Assembly (NCBI RefSeq): GCF_019702945.1
Contig: NZ_AP024749.1
Location: 1,984,001-2,048,000, forward strand
Length of the DNA stretch: 64,000 nucleotides
Source: Flavobacterium okayamense
GTDB taxonomy: Bacteria > Bacteroidota > Bacteroidia > Flavobacteriales > Flavobacteriaceae
Direction: 5' to 3'
Shown here: in pieces, positions 36,372-44,297 of the stretch
How the letters are laid out: each line of letters begins with the position of its first letter
Position numbering within the stretch: the first letter of the stretch is position 1
Notes under the pieces: model-generated
The model's database searches: none
What the model was told of the DNA's origin: nothing
What the model saw: only the letters and a program-made list of their open reading frames with translations
Position numbers and translations under genes: made by a program

Positions 36372-37502
36372 TTATAATTGTATTTCAGGGATTATATAAG
36401 CAGCTTCTTTCATTTTTTGATCTACAATCTTAGCATAGATTGTTGTTGTTCTGATTTCCCTATGACCTAATCGTTTTGAAACAGTATAAATGTCAGCTCC
36501 ATTTTCGAGTAATAGAACTGCATTTGTATGTCTGGCACTATGGAAAGTGATGTGTTTTGAAATCCCGGCTCTGTTGCACCAACGTACAATCTCATTATTG
36601 TAGACTGCGCCGTATTTTAAACCTTTAAAAACTCTTTCTGATGGATGTTGTCTTTCTCCAAGTAATGCTCTTGCCTGATTTGAAATGTATAAATATTCAA
36701 CACCGTCAGTTTTTTCTTGACGAAAGTTAACTCTACTAATACCGTTATCTTCGTCTCGAACTTCACTCCAGGTCATTGTGTTAATATCAGACCATCTTAA
36801 ACCTGTAAGGCAGGAAAATATGAATGCTCTTTTAAGAACACTGTATTTACAGTTAGTGCTTGCAAGTGCTTGAAGCTCTTTGTAAGTTAAATATTCTCGT
36901 TGGCTTTCAGCTTGTTCAAAAGACTTTACTTTTGAAGCATAATTTATAGACAAATAGCCTTCATCGAAAGCTGCTCTAAGACAGGCTTTAAACTTATTGA
37001 AATATGAATATTTGGAGTTTAAGGATAGGAGAGTATCACTTTTTGTTTTGGCTTCAGTATCAAAATAGTTTCGGACTTTTTTAATAAAGTTCTCGTCTAT
37101 CTCTTCAAATTGTAAATTTGGACTTATACATTGTTTTAAATGAACAAGGGTTGCTGTCCAATTTCCATAATTCTTTGGAGAATTGATTTTCTCTTCTGTT
37201 TTCTCAATAAAAAAATCTAAAAATCGTCTTTTTGATTTTGCAGTATTTTTTATGTCAAATCTTCCTTGAAAAAACTCAGCTTTTCTAATTGATAGAATTT
37301 GTTCACTTAAAACTTCAATTTCTTTATTTTCTTTTTTCTCTGAAGCTGTTTTCGGATTTTGATGTGGATATAATTTTAAATACTCAAAATCTCTATTATG
37401 GATGCGTTTTCCATCTTTGTCGAGTTGAGAGCCTTTATAATATTCAATATAAAGACTGAACCTATCATTTTTTAATTTCTTCCTTTTTAGTGATATTTGC
37501 AT
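36372..37502 (-). CDS. int: Tyrosine recombinase / integrase, 376 aa
   Basis: A phage-integrase-family enzyme of the Bacteroidota element type: N-terminal Arm-binding domain (MQISLKRKKLKNDRFSLYIEYY), SAM-like core-binding domain (about 90-195) and catalytic domain with R236 (LTGLRWSDI), K264 (FRQEKTDG), H321-x-x-R324 (HSARHT), H347 (LGHRE) and Y356 (TTTIYAK). All catalytic residues are present, so it should be active. It lies 148 bp from the mnmE stop and is transcribed away from it. The promoter is recognisable and has direct repeats between it and the start codon. Confidence 0.95.
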   Translation of the reverse strand: MQISLKRKKLKNDRFSLYIEYYKGSQLDKDGKRIHNRDFEYLKLYPHQNPKTASEKKENKEIEVLSEQILSIRKAEFFQGRFDIKNTAKSKRRFLDFFIEKTEEKINSPKNYGNWTATLVHLKQCISPNLQFEEIDENFIKKVRNYFDTEAKTKSDTLLSLNSKYSYFNKFKACLRAAFDEGYLSINYASKVKSFEQAESQREYLTYKELQALASTNCKYSVLKRAFIFSCLTGLRWSDINTMTWSEVRDEDNGISRVNFRQEKTDGVEYLYISNQARALLGERQHPSERVFKGLKYGAVYNNEIVRWCNRAGISKHITFHSARHTNAVLLLENGADIYTVSKRLGHREIRTTTIYAKIVDQKMKEAAYIIPEIQL

Positions 37503-37543
37503 AGGTGTACATTTTTACATCTTTTTAATCAAAAGGTGTACAT
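37503..37543. promoter_or_regulatory. Direct repeats in the integrase leader
   Basis: AGGTGTACAT occurs at 37503-37512 and 37534-37543 (31-bp spacing), between the predicted transcription start and the integrase start codon. These could be arm-type integrase sites or operators. The core AGGTGTAC is the same octamer found in the 110-bp elements upstream of the CHAT and kinase genes. Confidence 0.45.
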
Positions 37544-37552
37544 GAGATGAAA

Positions 37553-37584
37553 CAAATGTATCAATAAAGGAATAGATGAACAAA
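37553..37584 (-). promoter_or_regulatory. Integrase promoter
   Basis: On the minus strand, TTTG (37584-37581), a 20-nt spacer and TACATTTG (37560-37553) match the Bacteroidetes TTTG-N20-TAnnTTTG promoter well. Confidence 0.65.
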
Positions 37585-37636
37585 TAAAATTTTCTGTAAC
37601 TACTTATAAATCAACCAAAAGAAATAAAAGAAAAGC

Positions 37637-37655
37637 AAAGGAAACTAAAATTATT
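37637..37655. repeat. Candidate attachment site at mnmE 3' end
   Basis: This is the proximal partner of 31662-31680 (17/19 match) and includes the mnmE stop codon. mnmE (trmE/thdF) 3' ends are known targets of integrative elements such as SGI1. The duplicated stretch is short and A-rich, so this is tentative. Confidence 0.3.
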
Positions 37656-39042
37656 TCCCAATACAAAAATTAGCAAAAATATTGCCTAGCAATTCATCAT
37701 TGGTAACTTCCCCTGTTATTTCACCAAAGTAATACAAAGCCGAACGAATATCAATCGCCATTAAATCAGAAGAAATACCAGCATCTAATTCCCATTTTAC
37801 TTTTTGTACTTCTTCTAAAGCTTTTAATAAAGAATCGTAGTGACGTGTATTGGTAACAATTGTTTCGTTATTTCGTAAAGCACCTGTATTCACAAACGAT
37901 AGTAAAGTGTTTTTCAATTCGTCAACACCTATATTTTGTTTAGCCGATAAAAATAAAATATTCTGAATTTCATTTTCAATTAGTTGCTTAACGTCATCAG
38001 TAAGTTTATCTGCTTTATTTCCAATAATCGTTAAAGCTTTTTGAGGATATTTATTCTTGATTTTTTCAATCTCAATTTTAAGCTTTTCAAGATTAGTTGC
38101 ATATAAATCGGAACTATCTACTAAAAACAAAACAACTTGAGCTTGCTCAATCTTCTCAAAAGTCTTTTTAATCCCAATGCTTTCCACATGGTCTTGTGTA
38201 TCACGAATCCCAGCAGTGTCTATAAATCGAAAACCAATTCCATCAATGACTAATTCGTCTTCAATGGTATCACGAGTTGTTCCAGCAATATCACTTACAA
38301 TAGCTCTTTCTTCGTTTAATAAAGCATTTAATAGAGTTGATTTACCAACATTTGGTTCACCTACAATTGCTACTGGAATTCCGTTTTTAATCACGTTACC
38401 CACAGCAAACGAATCTATTAAGCGTTTTAAAACAAACTCAATACGGTTTAATAATTCATGAAAAGCGGTTCTATCAGCAAATTCTACGTCTTCTTCACTA
38501 AAGTCGAGTTCTAATTCAATTAACGAAGCAAAATTCAACAACTCTTCACGCAATTTAGCAATCTCGTTACTAAAACCACCACGCATTTGTTGCATCGCAA
38601 TTTGGTGACTCGCTTCATTATCACTGGCAATTAAATCGGCAACCGCTTCGGCTTGTGATAAATCTAATTTTCCGTTTAAAAAGGCACGTAAAGTAAATTC
38701 ACCAGCTTTTGCCATTTTAGCGCCTTTACGAAGTAATAATTGAATAATTTGTTGCTGAATAAAAGTAGATCCATGACACGAAATTTCAACTACATTTTCA
38801 CCCGTATACGAATTCGGACCTTTAAAAATGGAAACTAAAACTTGGTCATACGTTTTTCCTTCATCAACAATATGTCCTAAGTGAATGGTATGTGTTTTTT
38901 GTTGACTTAGATCTTTTCCAGAAACCGATTGAAATACTTGCGAAGCAATACGAACTGCGTCTTTACCGGAAAGACGAATTATAGCAATGGCACCAGCACC
39001 CGAAGGCGTAGCTAAAGCAACAATAGTTTCTTGTGGAATCAT
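37651..39042 (-). CDS. mnmE: tRNA uridine-5-carboxymethylaminomethyl GTPase MnmE, 463 aa
   Basis: With MnmG, it modifies U34 of certain tRNAs. The N-terminal tetrahydrofolate-binding domain begins IPQETIVALATPSGAGAIAIIRLSG. The G domain shows GEPNVGKSTLLNALL, GTTRD, DTAGIRD and NKAD, and the C-terminus ends in the conserved FCIGK whose Cys is catalytically important. I choose the ATG at 39042: an in-frame TTG at 39066 lies inside the predicted -7 promoter element. The 3' end is intact despite the adjacent element. Confidence 0.95.
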   Translation of the reverse strand: MIPQETIVALATPSGAGAIAIIRLSGKDAVRIASQVFQSVSGKDLSQQKTHTIHLGHIVDEGKTYDQVLVSIFKGPNSYTGENVVEISCHGSTFIQQQIIQLLLRKGAKMAKAGEFTLRAFLNGKLDLSQAEAVADLIASDNEASHQIAMQQMRGGFSNEIAKLREELLNFASLIELELDFSEEDVEFADRTAFHELLNRIEFVLKRLIDSFAVGNVIKNGIPVAIVGEPNVGKSTLLNALLNEERAIVSDIAGTTRDTIEDELVIDGIGFRFIDTAGIRDTQDHVESIGIKKTFEKIEQAQVVLFLVDSSDLYATNLEKLKIEIEKIKNKYPQKALTIIGNKADKLTDDVKQLIENEIQNILFLSAKQNIGVDELKNTLLSFVNTGALRNNETIVTNTRHYDSLLKALEEVQKVKWELDAGISSDLMAIDIRSALYYFGEITGEVTNDELLGNIFANFCIGK

Positions 39043-39063
39043 AAGATTTGTTTTATTCGTTTG

Positions 39064-39071
39064 CAAAGATA
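39064..39071 (-). promoter_or_regulatory. mnmE -7 promoter element
   Basis: TATCTTTG on the minus strand matches TAnnTTTG and lies 22 nt before the ATG at 39042. No clear -33 TTTG is seen; that region is occupied by the repeat starting at 39087. Confidence 0.4.
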
Positions 39072-39086
39072 CAAAAGTTATACTTT

Positions 39087-39230
39087 GGGCGTGCCCTCAT
39101 TTTATTGGGTCAGGCTGTCCACTTTATCTTTTTTGTCACATCGAGCATTTGATATTAAGAGGAGCAAAATTTAGTTTGCGGTTAAATATCGAGATGTCAA
39201 AAAAGGATACCGTTTCCATCCTTCACGCAA
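39087..39230. repeat. Flavobacterial intergenic repeat (GGGCGTGCCC...GGGTCAGGCTGTCC type)
   Basis: The start GGGCGTGCCCTC...GGGTCAGGCTGTCC and end ATCCTTCACGC look like a dispersed intergenic repeat I recall from Flavobacteriaceae genomes. It contains an imperfect inverted repeat (CTTTTTTGTCACATCGAG 39128-39145 against 39188-39205). It separates mnmE from dnaN and contains no gene. A hairpin with CGGTTTTTT arms (39233-39241/39262-39270) follows. Confidence 0.5.
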
Positions 39231-39315
39231 ATAAAAAACCGCAATCACTTTACAGTTCTTACGGTTTTTTGGTTAAGGGTTGGTTATAGTTCTTAAGTAA
39301 ACAGTGGTCAGTTAA

Positions 39316-39359
39316 TAGTTTACAGAAATTCTGAAAACTGAGACTGCGACTGTAAACTA
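39316..39359. terminator. Inverted repeat downstream of dnaN
   Basis: TAGTTTACAG (39316-39325) and CTGTAAACTA (39350-39359) are perfect 10-bp arms with a 24-nt loop, 4 nt after the dnaN stop. No strong T-run follows on the minus strand, so it may be a dispersed repeat rather than a terminator. Confidence 0.4.
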
Positions 39360-39363
39360 ATAA

Positions 39364-40482
39364 TTAGTTGCTCAACATTACAGGCATAACAAGCATAGTA
39401 ACAGTCTCACCTTCGTCTAATCCATCAACTGGAGTTAAAATTCCAGCTCGGTTTGGCATCGACATTTCTAATTGAATTTCATCACTGGTTAAGTTGCTCA
39501 ACATTTCTGTTAAGAAACGAGAGTTAAAACCAATTTGAATATCGTCACCTTGGTAATCACAAGTTAAACGCTCATCGGCTTTGTTTGAGTAATCAATATC
39601 TTCTGCAGAAATGTTCAATTCAGTTCCAGCAATTTTTAAACGAATTTGATGCGTTGTTTTGTTAGCAAAAATAGCCACACGACGAACCGAGTTTAAAAAC
39701 TGATTTCTATTGATTAATAATTTATTTGGATTTTCTTTTGGAATAACTGCTTCATAATTTGGATATTTTCCATCAATTAAACGGCAAGTTAAGACATAGT
39801 TTTCAAAAGAAAATGTTGCATTAGAATCGTTGTATTCAATTTTAACTTCAGCATCTGAAGCTCCTAAAATACCTTTTAAAATGTTTAAAGGTTTCTTAGG
39901 CATAATAAAATCAGCAACTTGAGATGCTTTTACATCAGCACGTGCATATTTTACTAATTTGTGTGCATCAGTAGCTACAAAAATTAATCCTTCTGGTGAA
40001 AACTGGAAAAATACACCACTCATAACCGGACGTAAATCGTCATTTCCAGCAGCAAAAATAGTTTTGCTAATAGCAGTTGCTAAAACTTCAGCAGGAACAA
40101 GAGTAGAAGAAGGGTCTTCTAAAACTACTGCTTTAGGGAATTCATCTCCTGGTGCATAAGCAATGGCATATTTACCAGAATTTGAACTGATTTCTATTGT
40201 ATTGTTATCTTCAACAGTAAATGTTAAAGGTTGTTCTGGAAATGTTTTTAAAATATCTAACAATAATTTAGCAGGAACTGCAACACTTCCTTGACTTGTA
40301 GAATCAATTTCTAATGAAGCCGACATAGTCGTTTCTAAATCAGAAGCTGAAACCGTAAGTTTTGTATTATCTAATTCAAATAAGAAATTATCCAAAATAG
40401 GTAAAGTATTACTACTGTTAATAACACTACCTAATACTTGTAGTTGTTTTAATAAATACGAACTTGATACAATAAATTTCAT
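39364..40482 (-). CDS. dnaN: DNA polymerase III beta sliding clamp, 372 aa
   Basis: The ring-forming processivity clamp. The start MKFIVSSSYLLKQLQVLGSVINSSNTLPILDNFLF is typical, the middle domain has DLRPVMSGVFFQFSPEGLIFVATDAHKL, and the end MPNRAGILTPVDGLDEGETVTMLVMPVML carries the partner-binding C-terminal region. Length is normal and it appears intact. It is transcribed alone from a good promoter; dnaA is not nearby. Confidence 0.97.
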   Translation of the reverse strand: MKFIVSSSYLLKQLQVLGSVINSSNTLPILDNFLFELDNTKLTVSASDLETTMSASLEIDSTSQGSVAVPAKLLLDILKTFPEQPLTFTVEDNNTIEISSNSGKYAIAYAPGDEFPKAVVLEDPSSTLVPAEVLATAISKTIFAAGNDDLRPVMSGVFFQFSPEGLIFVATDAHKLVKYARADVKASQVADFIMPKKPLNILKGILGASDAEVKIEYNDSNATFSFENYVLTCRLIDGKYPNYEAVIPKENPNKLLINRNQFLNSVRRVAIFANKTTHQIRLKIAGTELNISAEDIDYSNKADERLTCDYQGDDIQIGFNSRFLTEMLSNLTSDEIQLEMSMPNRAGILTPVDGLDEGETVTMLVMPVMLSN

Positions 40483-40524
40483 TTGTGTACTTAAATTTAA
40501 AATCTATTAATGATTTTAGAATTA

Positions 40525-40555
40525 CAAATATATTTTAATTATTTCCAATAGCAAA
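40525..40555 (-). promoter_or_regulatory. dnaN promoter
   Basis: Minus strand TTTG (40555-40552), a 19-nt spacer and TATATTTG (40532-40525), giving a leader of about 35 nt. Close match to the Bacteroidetes consensus. Confidence 0.6.
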
Positions 40556-40571
40556 AAGTATTTATTAACAT

Positions 40572-42251
40572 CTATTTGCTATAAATGCGTTTTCTTAGGT
40601 ATGTAAACAAGAAACCAAAAATTGAAAGTATAACAATTGGTAATCCGATAGTTATCATTTGAGCCCAACTGTAGTTTTGATATACTTTTTCTTTATCTAA
40701 TAATGGAATTTCTACATCTTTACTACGAATGTTAATAAGTCCGTTATCATCAAGTAGATAATTCACACAATTCATTAAAAATTCTTTATTTCCGTAGAGT
40801 TGATTTGTCCACTTATCAAAGCCTAATTCAAGTGGAACTCCTTTTTCCATCTGATTTTTAATAATATCTCCATCAGAAACTACAATCATTTTATTTTCAA
40901 TACTAATCTCTTTGTAATCGTTTTCTTTAAATGGCAACACTCGATTTTTATACATGGAATTGAATTTACCTTCCAATAAAATTGAAACGGGTAATAAACC
41001 ACTGCCATTGTAATCACTTTCACTAGTTTCTTCTGTTACCATTTCAAGAGAAATTGGAGTAGGAAGTCCAACAGGTTTAGAATATGGTGAACTAGTTAAT
41101 AGAACAGTTTTCTTTACATCGTTTTTCAATAATTCGATTGGAGATGTAAATTCAAACTTAATGCCATCCATATTTTTTACAATAGGATGATTGTTGTTTT
41201 CAGAATATATAAATGGAGAATATTTCCACATATACTGCTGATATTGTGTTTCACTTCCTAATTGCCCTGTTGCTAATTTAATAGGGGTTCCATATTCATC
41301 TTTAACAATTTGATGATTTAAGCGGAAACCATAGGAAAAAAACATATCTGTTAAGTTCAACTCGTTGTATTGAGCAACTGCCAAGCCATTTTCATTGTTT
41401 AGATCTTCAAAATTTAAAGGTGCATTATCAACTAACCAAAGCGTTTTTCCTCCATTCATTACGAATTGGTCAAGCACTTGTTTTTCTTCTTCAGAAAAAG
41501 CCTCCGTTGGTTTTGCAATAATGGCTAAATCATATTTTTTTAATGCCTCTAAAGTTTCTGTTGGTTGTTGTTTTGCAACAGAATCTAATGTAAACGGACC
41601 AATAAAATAACTTTCTCTGACTGTTTGTAAAAAATCAGCTAAATAATAGTCCTCTAATTCACCATTTCCTTTTAGTATAGCTATTTTTTTCTCTTTTTGA
41701 GTAGTGATTTTTGATAAAGCTTCAGCAAAAGCAAATTCTAAATGTTGTACCGAACTAATTACTTTTTGTTCGGTTGAAGCCCCCATAAGGTTTTTTAATA
41801 AAGCTACCTTAGTACCTTTTTCGCCATAATTTGCAACAGCCCAAGGAAAAACAACTTCTTGTGACTGCTTACCTTTATCGGTTACCGAAATATTTAAAGG
41901 TTGAAGTCCTCGTTGTGTGAATTCTTTCATCACCGCATAAGTTTCTTCTTCTTTTTCAATTGGATTAACAAATTGAAAAATAATATTTGAGTTGTAAGCC
42001 GAAAATTCTTCTAAAAGCTGACGTGTTTCGTCTTGTAATCTTCTAAATTCAGGAGGAAAATTTCCGTCTAAGAAAACATCTACATATAAAGGACTTTCAA
42101 CACTTTTTATGATATTTAAAGTTGTTGGTGATAAAGTATAACGCTTGTCTTGAGTTAAATCGAAACGTTTAAAAAGATATTGTCCAGCAAAGTTTAAGCC
42201 TATTATTACTAATAGTGTAACTACTAATTGTTTTAAAGCATTCTTTCTCAT
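40572..42251 (-). CDS. gldG: Gliding-motility ABC transporter component GldG, 559 aa
   Basis: An auxiliary component of the GldA-GldF-GldG transporter linked to gliding in Flavobacterium. One transmembrane helix is near the N-terminus (LKQLVVTLLVIIGLNFAGQYLF), a long periplasmic domain (ABC_transp_aux type: SVESPLYVDVFLDGNFPPEFRRLQDETRQLLEEFS) follows, and a last helix (about 533-552) precedes RKRIYSK. Its ATG overlaps the gldF stop by 4 nt, so translation is coupled. The ATPase gldA is not in the window. Confidence 0.93.
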   Translation of the reverse strand: MRKNALKQLVVTLLVIIGLNFAGQYLFKRFDLTQDKRYTLSPTTLNIIKSVESPLYVDVFLDGNFPPEFRRLQDETRQLLEEFSAYNSNIIFQFVNPIEKEEETYAVMKEFTQRGLQPLNISVTDKGKQSQEVVFPWAVANYGEKGTKVALLKNLMGASTEQKVISSVQHLEFAFAEALSKITTQKEKKIAILKGNGELEDYYLADFLQTVRESYFIGPFTLDSVAKQQPTETLEALKKYDLAIIAKPTEAFSEEEKQVLDQFVMNGGKTLWLVDNAPLNFEDLNNENGLAVAQYNELNLTDMFFSYGFRLNHQIVKDEYGTPIKLATGQLGSETQYQQYMWKYSPFIYSENNNHPIVKNMDGIKFEFTSPIELLKNDVKKTVLLTSSPYSKPVGLPTPISLEMVTEETSESDYNGSGLLPVSILLEGKFNSMYKNRVLPFKENDYKEISIENKMIVVSDGDIIKNQMEKGVPLELGFDKWTNQLYGNKEFLMNCVNYLLDDNGLINIRSKDVEIPLLDKEKVYQNYSWAQMITIGLPIVILSIFGFLFTYLRKRIYSK

Positions 42252-42976
42252 TTTCCTTTAGTAGTTTTAAGTTGATAAACTGTTAACGATAAGAATGCAA
42301 TAGTTATCGATACAAAATATATAATATCTCTTGTATCAAGAACACCTCGACTCATACTTTTGAAATGAAAATCCATTCCAAATTTTGCTAATAACGAATT
42401 GTTTTGTTTTAAAAGATTTGCAATTCCATCGAAACCGAAATAGAAAACGAAACAAATAAAAACGGCAATTATGAAAGCTACAATTTGATTTTCTGATAAT
42501 GTAGAAGTATAAATTCCAATAGCACAATAGGAAGCAACCAAAAATAATAACCCAAAATATGAACCTAATGTGCTTCCCATATCTATATTTCCTTCTGGAG
42601 CACCAAATATCCATACAACCCAAACATATACTAAAGTTGGAAGTAACGCTAAAACGATTAATAAAAACGCGCCAAAGAATTTTCCGCTAGCAATTTCCCA
42701 AATCGATAAAGGTTTAGTGAATAATAATTCTAGGGTTCCTTGTTTTCTTTCATCAGAAAAACTACGCATTGTTACAGTTGGAATTAAGAATAACAAAATC
42801 CATGGTGAGATTTTAAAAAACGGACTCATATCTGCAAATCCAGAATTTAAAATATTGTATTCGCCATCAAAAACCCATAAAAACAAACCGTTTAAAATGA
42901 GAAAAATGGCTATAACTAAATAGCCAATAGGTGATCCAAAAAAGGATTTTATTTCACGTAGCAATAATGCTTTCAT
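42248..42976 (-). CDS. gldF: Gliding-motility ABC transporter permease GldF, 242 aa
   Basis: Six hydrophobic segments across 242 residues, with the ABC-2 permease start (MKALLLREIKSFFGSPIGYLVIAIFLILNGLFLWVF) and TMRSFSDERKQGTLELLFTKPLSIWEI, the typical coupling-loop region of this family. It forms the membrane channel of the Gld transporter with GldG, which overlaps its 3' end. First gene of the pair. Confidence 0.93.
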   Translation of the reverse strand: MKALLLREIKSFFGSPIGYLVIAIFLILNGLFLWVFDGEYNILNSGFADMSPFFKISPWILLFLIPTVTMRSFSDERKQGTLELLFTKPLSIWEIASGKFFGAFLLIVLALLPTLVYVWVVWIFGAPEGNIDMGSTLGSYFGLLFLVASYCAIGIYTSTLSENQIVAFIIAVFICFVFYFGFDGIANLLKQNNSLLAKFGMDFHFKSMSRGVLDTRDIIYFVSITIAFLSLTVYQLKTTKGK

Positions 42977-43034
42977 TTACGCTGTATTAAATTCGGTTTA
43001 AAAATAGATTATTTTTTAGTTGTGACAAAATCAG

Positions 43035-43331
43035 TTAAGGTAGTGAAGCAACTTTATCAACACTCCAAGCTTCAGGCTTGTCACTAAACATTGCTTTGGT
43101 GTATGTCCAAACTTCATTGAATAATTCTGAATGTCTATATTTTTCTAAATGAGCCTCTGTTTCCCAAAAGCTATACGTAAAAAAGATACGGTTATCATTT
43201 TTATCTTGATATAATTCTAAAAACTGGTTACCTTCGAAACCACGAATTTTATGTTTTATTTGTTCAAAATTCTCTAAAAATGCTTCAATTTTATCTTCTT
43301 GAAAACGCATTTTAACTATTCTAATAAACAT
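43035..43331 (-). CDS. ABM-family putative monooxygenase, 98 aa
   Basis: A one-domain antibiotic-biosynthesis-monooxygenase (ABM) fold protein: MFIRIVKMRFQEDKIEAFLENFEQIKHKIRGFEGNQFLELYQDKNDNRIFFTYSFWETEAHLEKYRHSELF. Such ferredoxin-like dimers include quinol monooxygenases, but many have unknown substrates. It starts 2 nt after the stop of the SAM-dependent gene upstream, forming a two-gene operon. Confidence 0.85.
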   Translation of the reverse strand: MFIRIVKMRFQEDKIEAFLENFEQIKHKIRGFEGNQFLELYQDKNDNRIFFTYSFWETEAHLEKYRHSELFNEVWTYTKAMFSDKPEAWSVDKVASLP

Positions 43332-43333
43332 TT

Positions 43334-44152
43334 TTATTCAAAATTTATTGTTATTGCATCTCTATAACCAAGTCCCAATAGACTATTTGCAGAACCTACG
43401 TTTTTATTATCGCTTTTATATATCGCTATTTCAAGTAATCCATTTTCATTGAAAACAGCAAGTGCTTTTCCATCATTGATATCATTCAAATTTGAAAAGT
43501 CCCCATAAAACTTATTTATACGATTAATTTTATTTCTGGAAGAAAAAGGAATTGTAAAAGATCTTCCTCTACCCACATCTTCAAATTGTTTTTTAGAAAT
43601 ATTGGTAACACAGTTTCCAAAATCATCTACATAAATAATATTTCCTCTAATAACTTTCCCGTCTTCTGAAATTTTTGGAGTTAACTCAGTCAAAATATTA
43701 ATATCTTCAATTTCTTTACCTATTACATTTAAATGTCCACCTCTAAGTATGTGGCATGCAGTAGCAACAAAGACATCAATATCTGTAGCTTCTTTGTTTA
43801 ATCTGTCATGTATGCTTATAGAAACAATTTTTTGAGGAACTTTCTTTTGAGTTAAAACAGAAAGAATACCATTATCGGCGCAAATAAAGTAATGACCATC
43901 CCATTCCATGGCTAGATGTTGTCCATTAGTATATCGTTCACTGTTCACCGAAATGATGTGAACAGTTCCTTTAGGAAAAGCATTATAAGCAGCACTAATA
44001 GAGTAACTAGCTTCTATTGTGTTAAATTTATTTATTTCATGTGAAATATCAATAATGGTAGCTTCTACAAACTCTGAGAGTATTTTTCCTTTGGTAGCAC
44101 CCACAAAGTGGTCTTTAATTCCAAAATCTGTAGTTAGCGTAATTATTGACAT
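43334..44152 (-). CDS. SAM hydroxide adenosyltransferase (DUF62 family), 272 aa
   Basis: The N-terminus MSIITLTTDFGIKDHFVGATKG has the conserved TDFG Asp of the SAM hydroxide adenosyltransferase/fluorinase superfamily. The hydrolase type uses water to split SAM into adenosine and methionine. IDISHEI, DNGILS and NIIYVDDFGNCVTNI are further family motifs. It is followed after 2 nt by the ABM gene. Physiological role uncertain, perhaps SAM homeostasis. A promoter is recognisable upstream. Confidence 0.9.
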   Translation of the reverse strand: MSIITLTTDFGIKDHFVGATKGKILSEFVEATIIDISHEINKFNTIEASYSISAAYNAFPKGTVHIISVNSERYTNGQHLAMEWDGHYFICADNGILSVLTQKKVPQKIVSISIHDRLNKEATDIDVFVATACHILRGGHLNVIGKEIEDINILTELTPKISEDGKVIRGNIIYVDDFGNCVTNISKKQFEDVGRGRSFTIPFSSRNKINRINKFYGDFSNLNDINDGKALAVFNENGLLEIAIYKSDNKNVGSANSLLGLGYRDAITINFE

Positions 44153-44207
44153 AAATTTGTTTATAACTTATTTTAAAACGAAAGCTTGTTTTTCCTAAAT
44201 TTGAATA

Positions 44208-44237
44208 CAAACCTACGTAAAATTGACGATACACAAA
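44208..44237 (-). promoter_or_regulatory. Promoter of the SAM hydroxide adenosyltransferase operon
   Basis: Minus strand TTTG (44237-44234), 18-nt spacer, TAGGTTTG (44215-44208); the leader is about 50 nt. It lies in the 145-bp divergent gap shared with phoH. Confidence 0.5.
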
Positions 44238-44297
44238 ATAGGTAACGCAAAGAAGTAGTATAATTTTACTTGAACTATAAATTAAAATTCGAAGCCT

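Larger units (their letters stand above)
31662..37655. mobile_element. NBU-like integrated/mobilisable element next to mnmE 3' end
   Basis: Gene order int - membrane ORF - HTH - WH1 replication initiator - iterons - Toprim primase - BfmA/BtgA-like protein matches the plan of Bacteroides NBU-type mobilisable elements, transcribed away from mnmE. The integrase-proximal end touches the mnmE stop codon. The other end is placed at an imperfect 19-nt match (17/19) to 37637-37655 found at 31662-31680. That boundary is tentative. No relaxase gene is present, so mobilisation in trans or decay must be assumed. Confidence 0.6.

Noticed and set aside
37651..37690. Search for a full duplicate of the mnmE 3' end (TTATTTCCCAATAC) near 27.7 or 31.6 kb
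   Set aside because: No second copy found by eye; only the weak 19-nt A-rich match remains, so the boundary is tentative.
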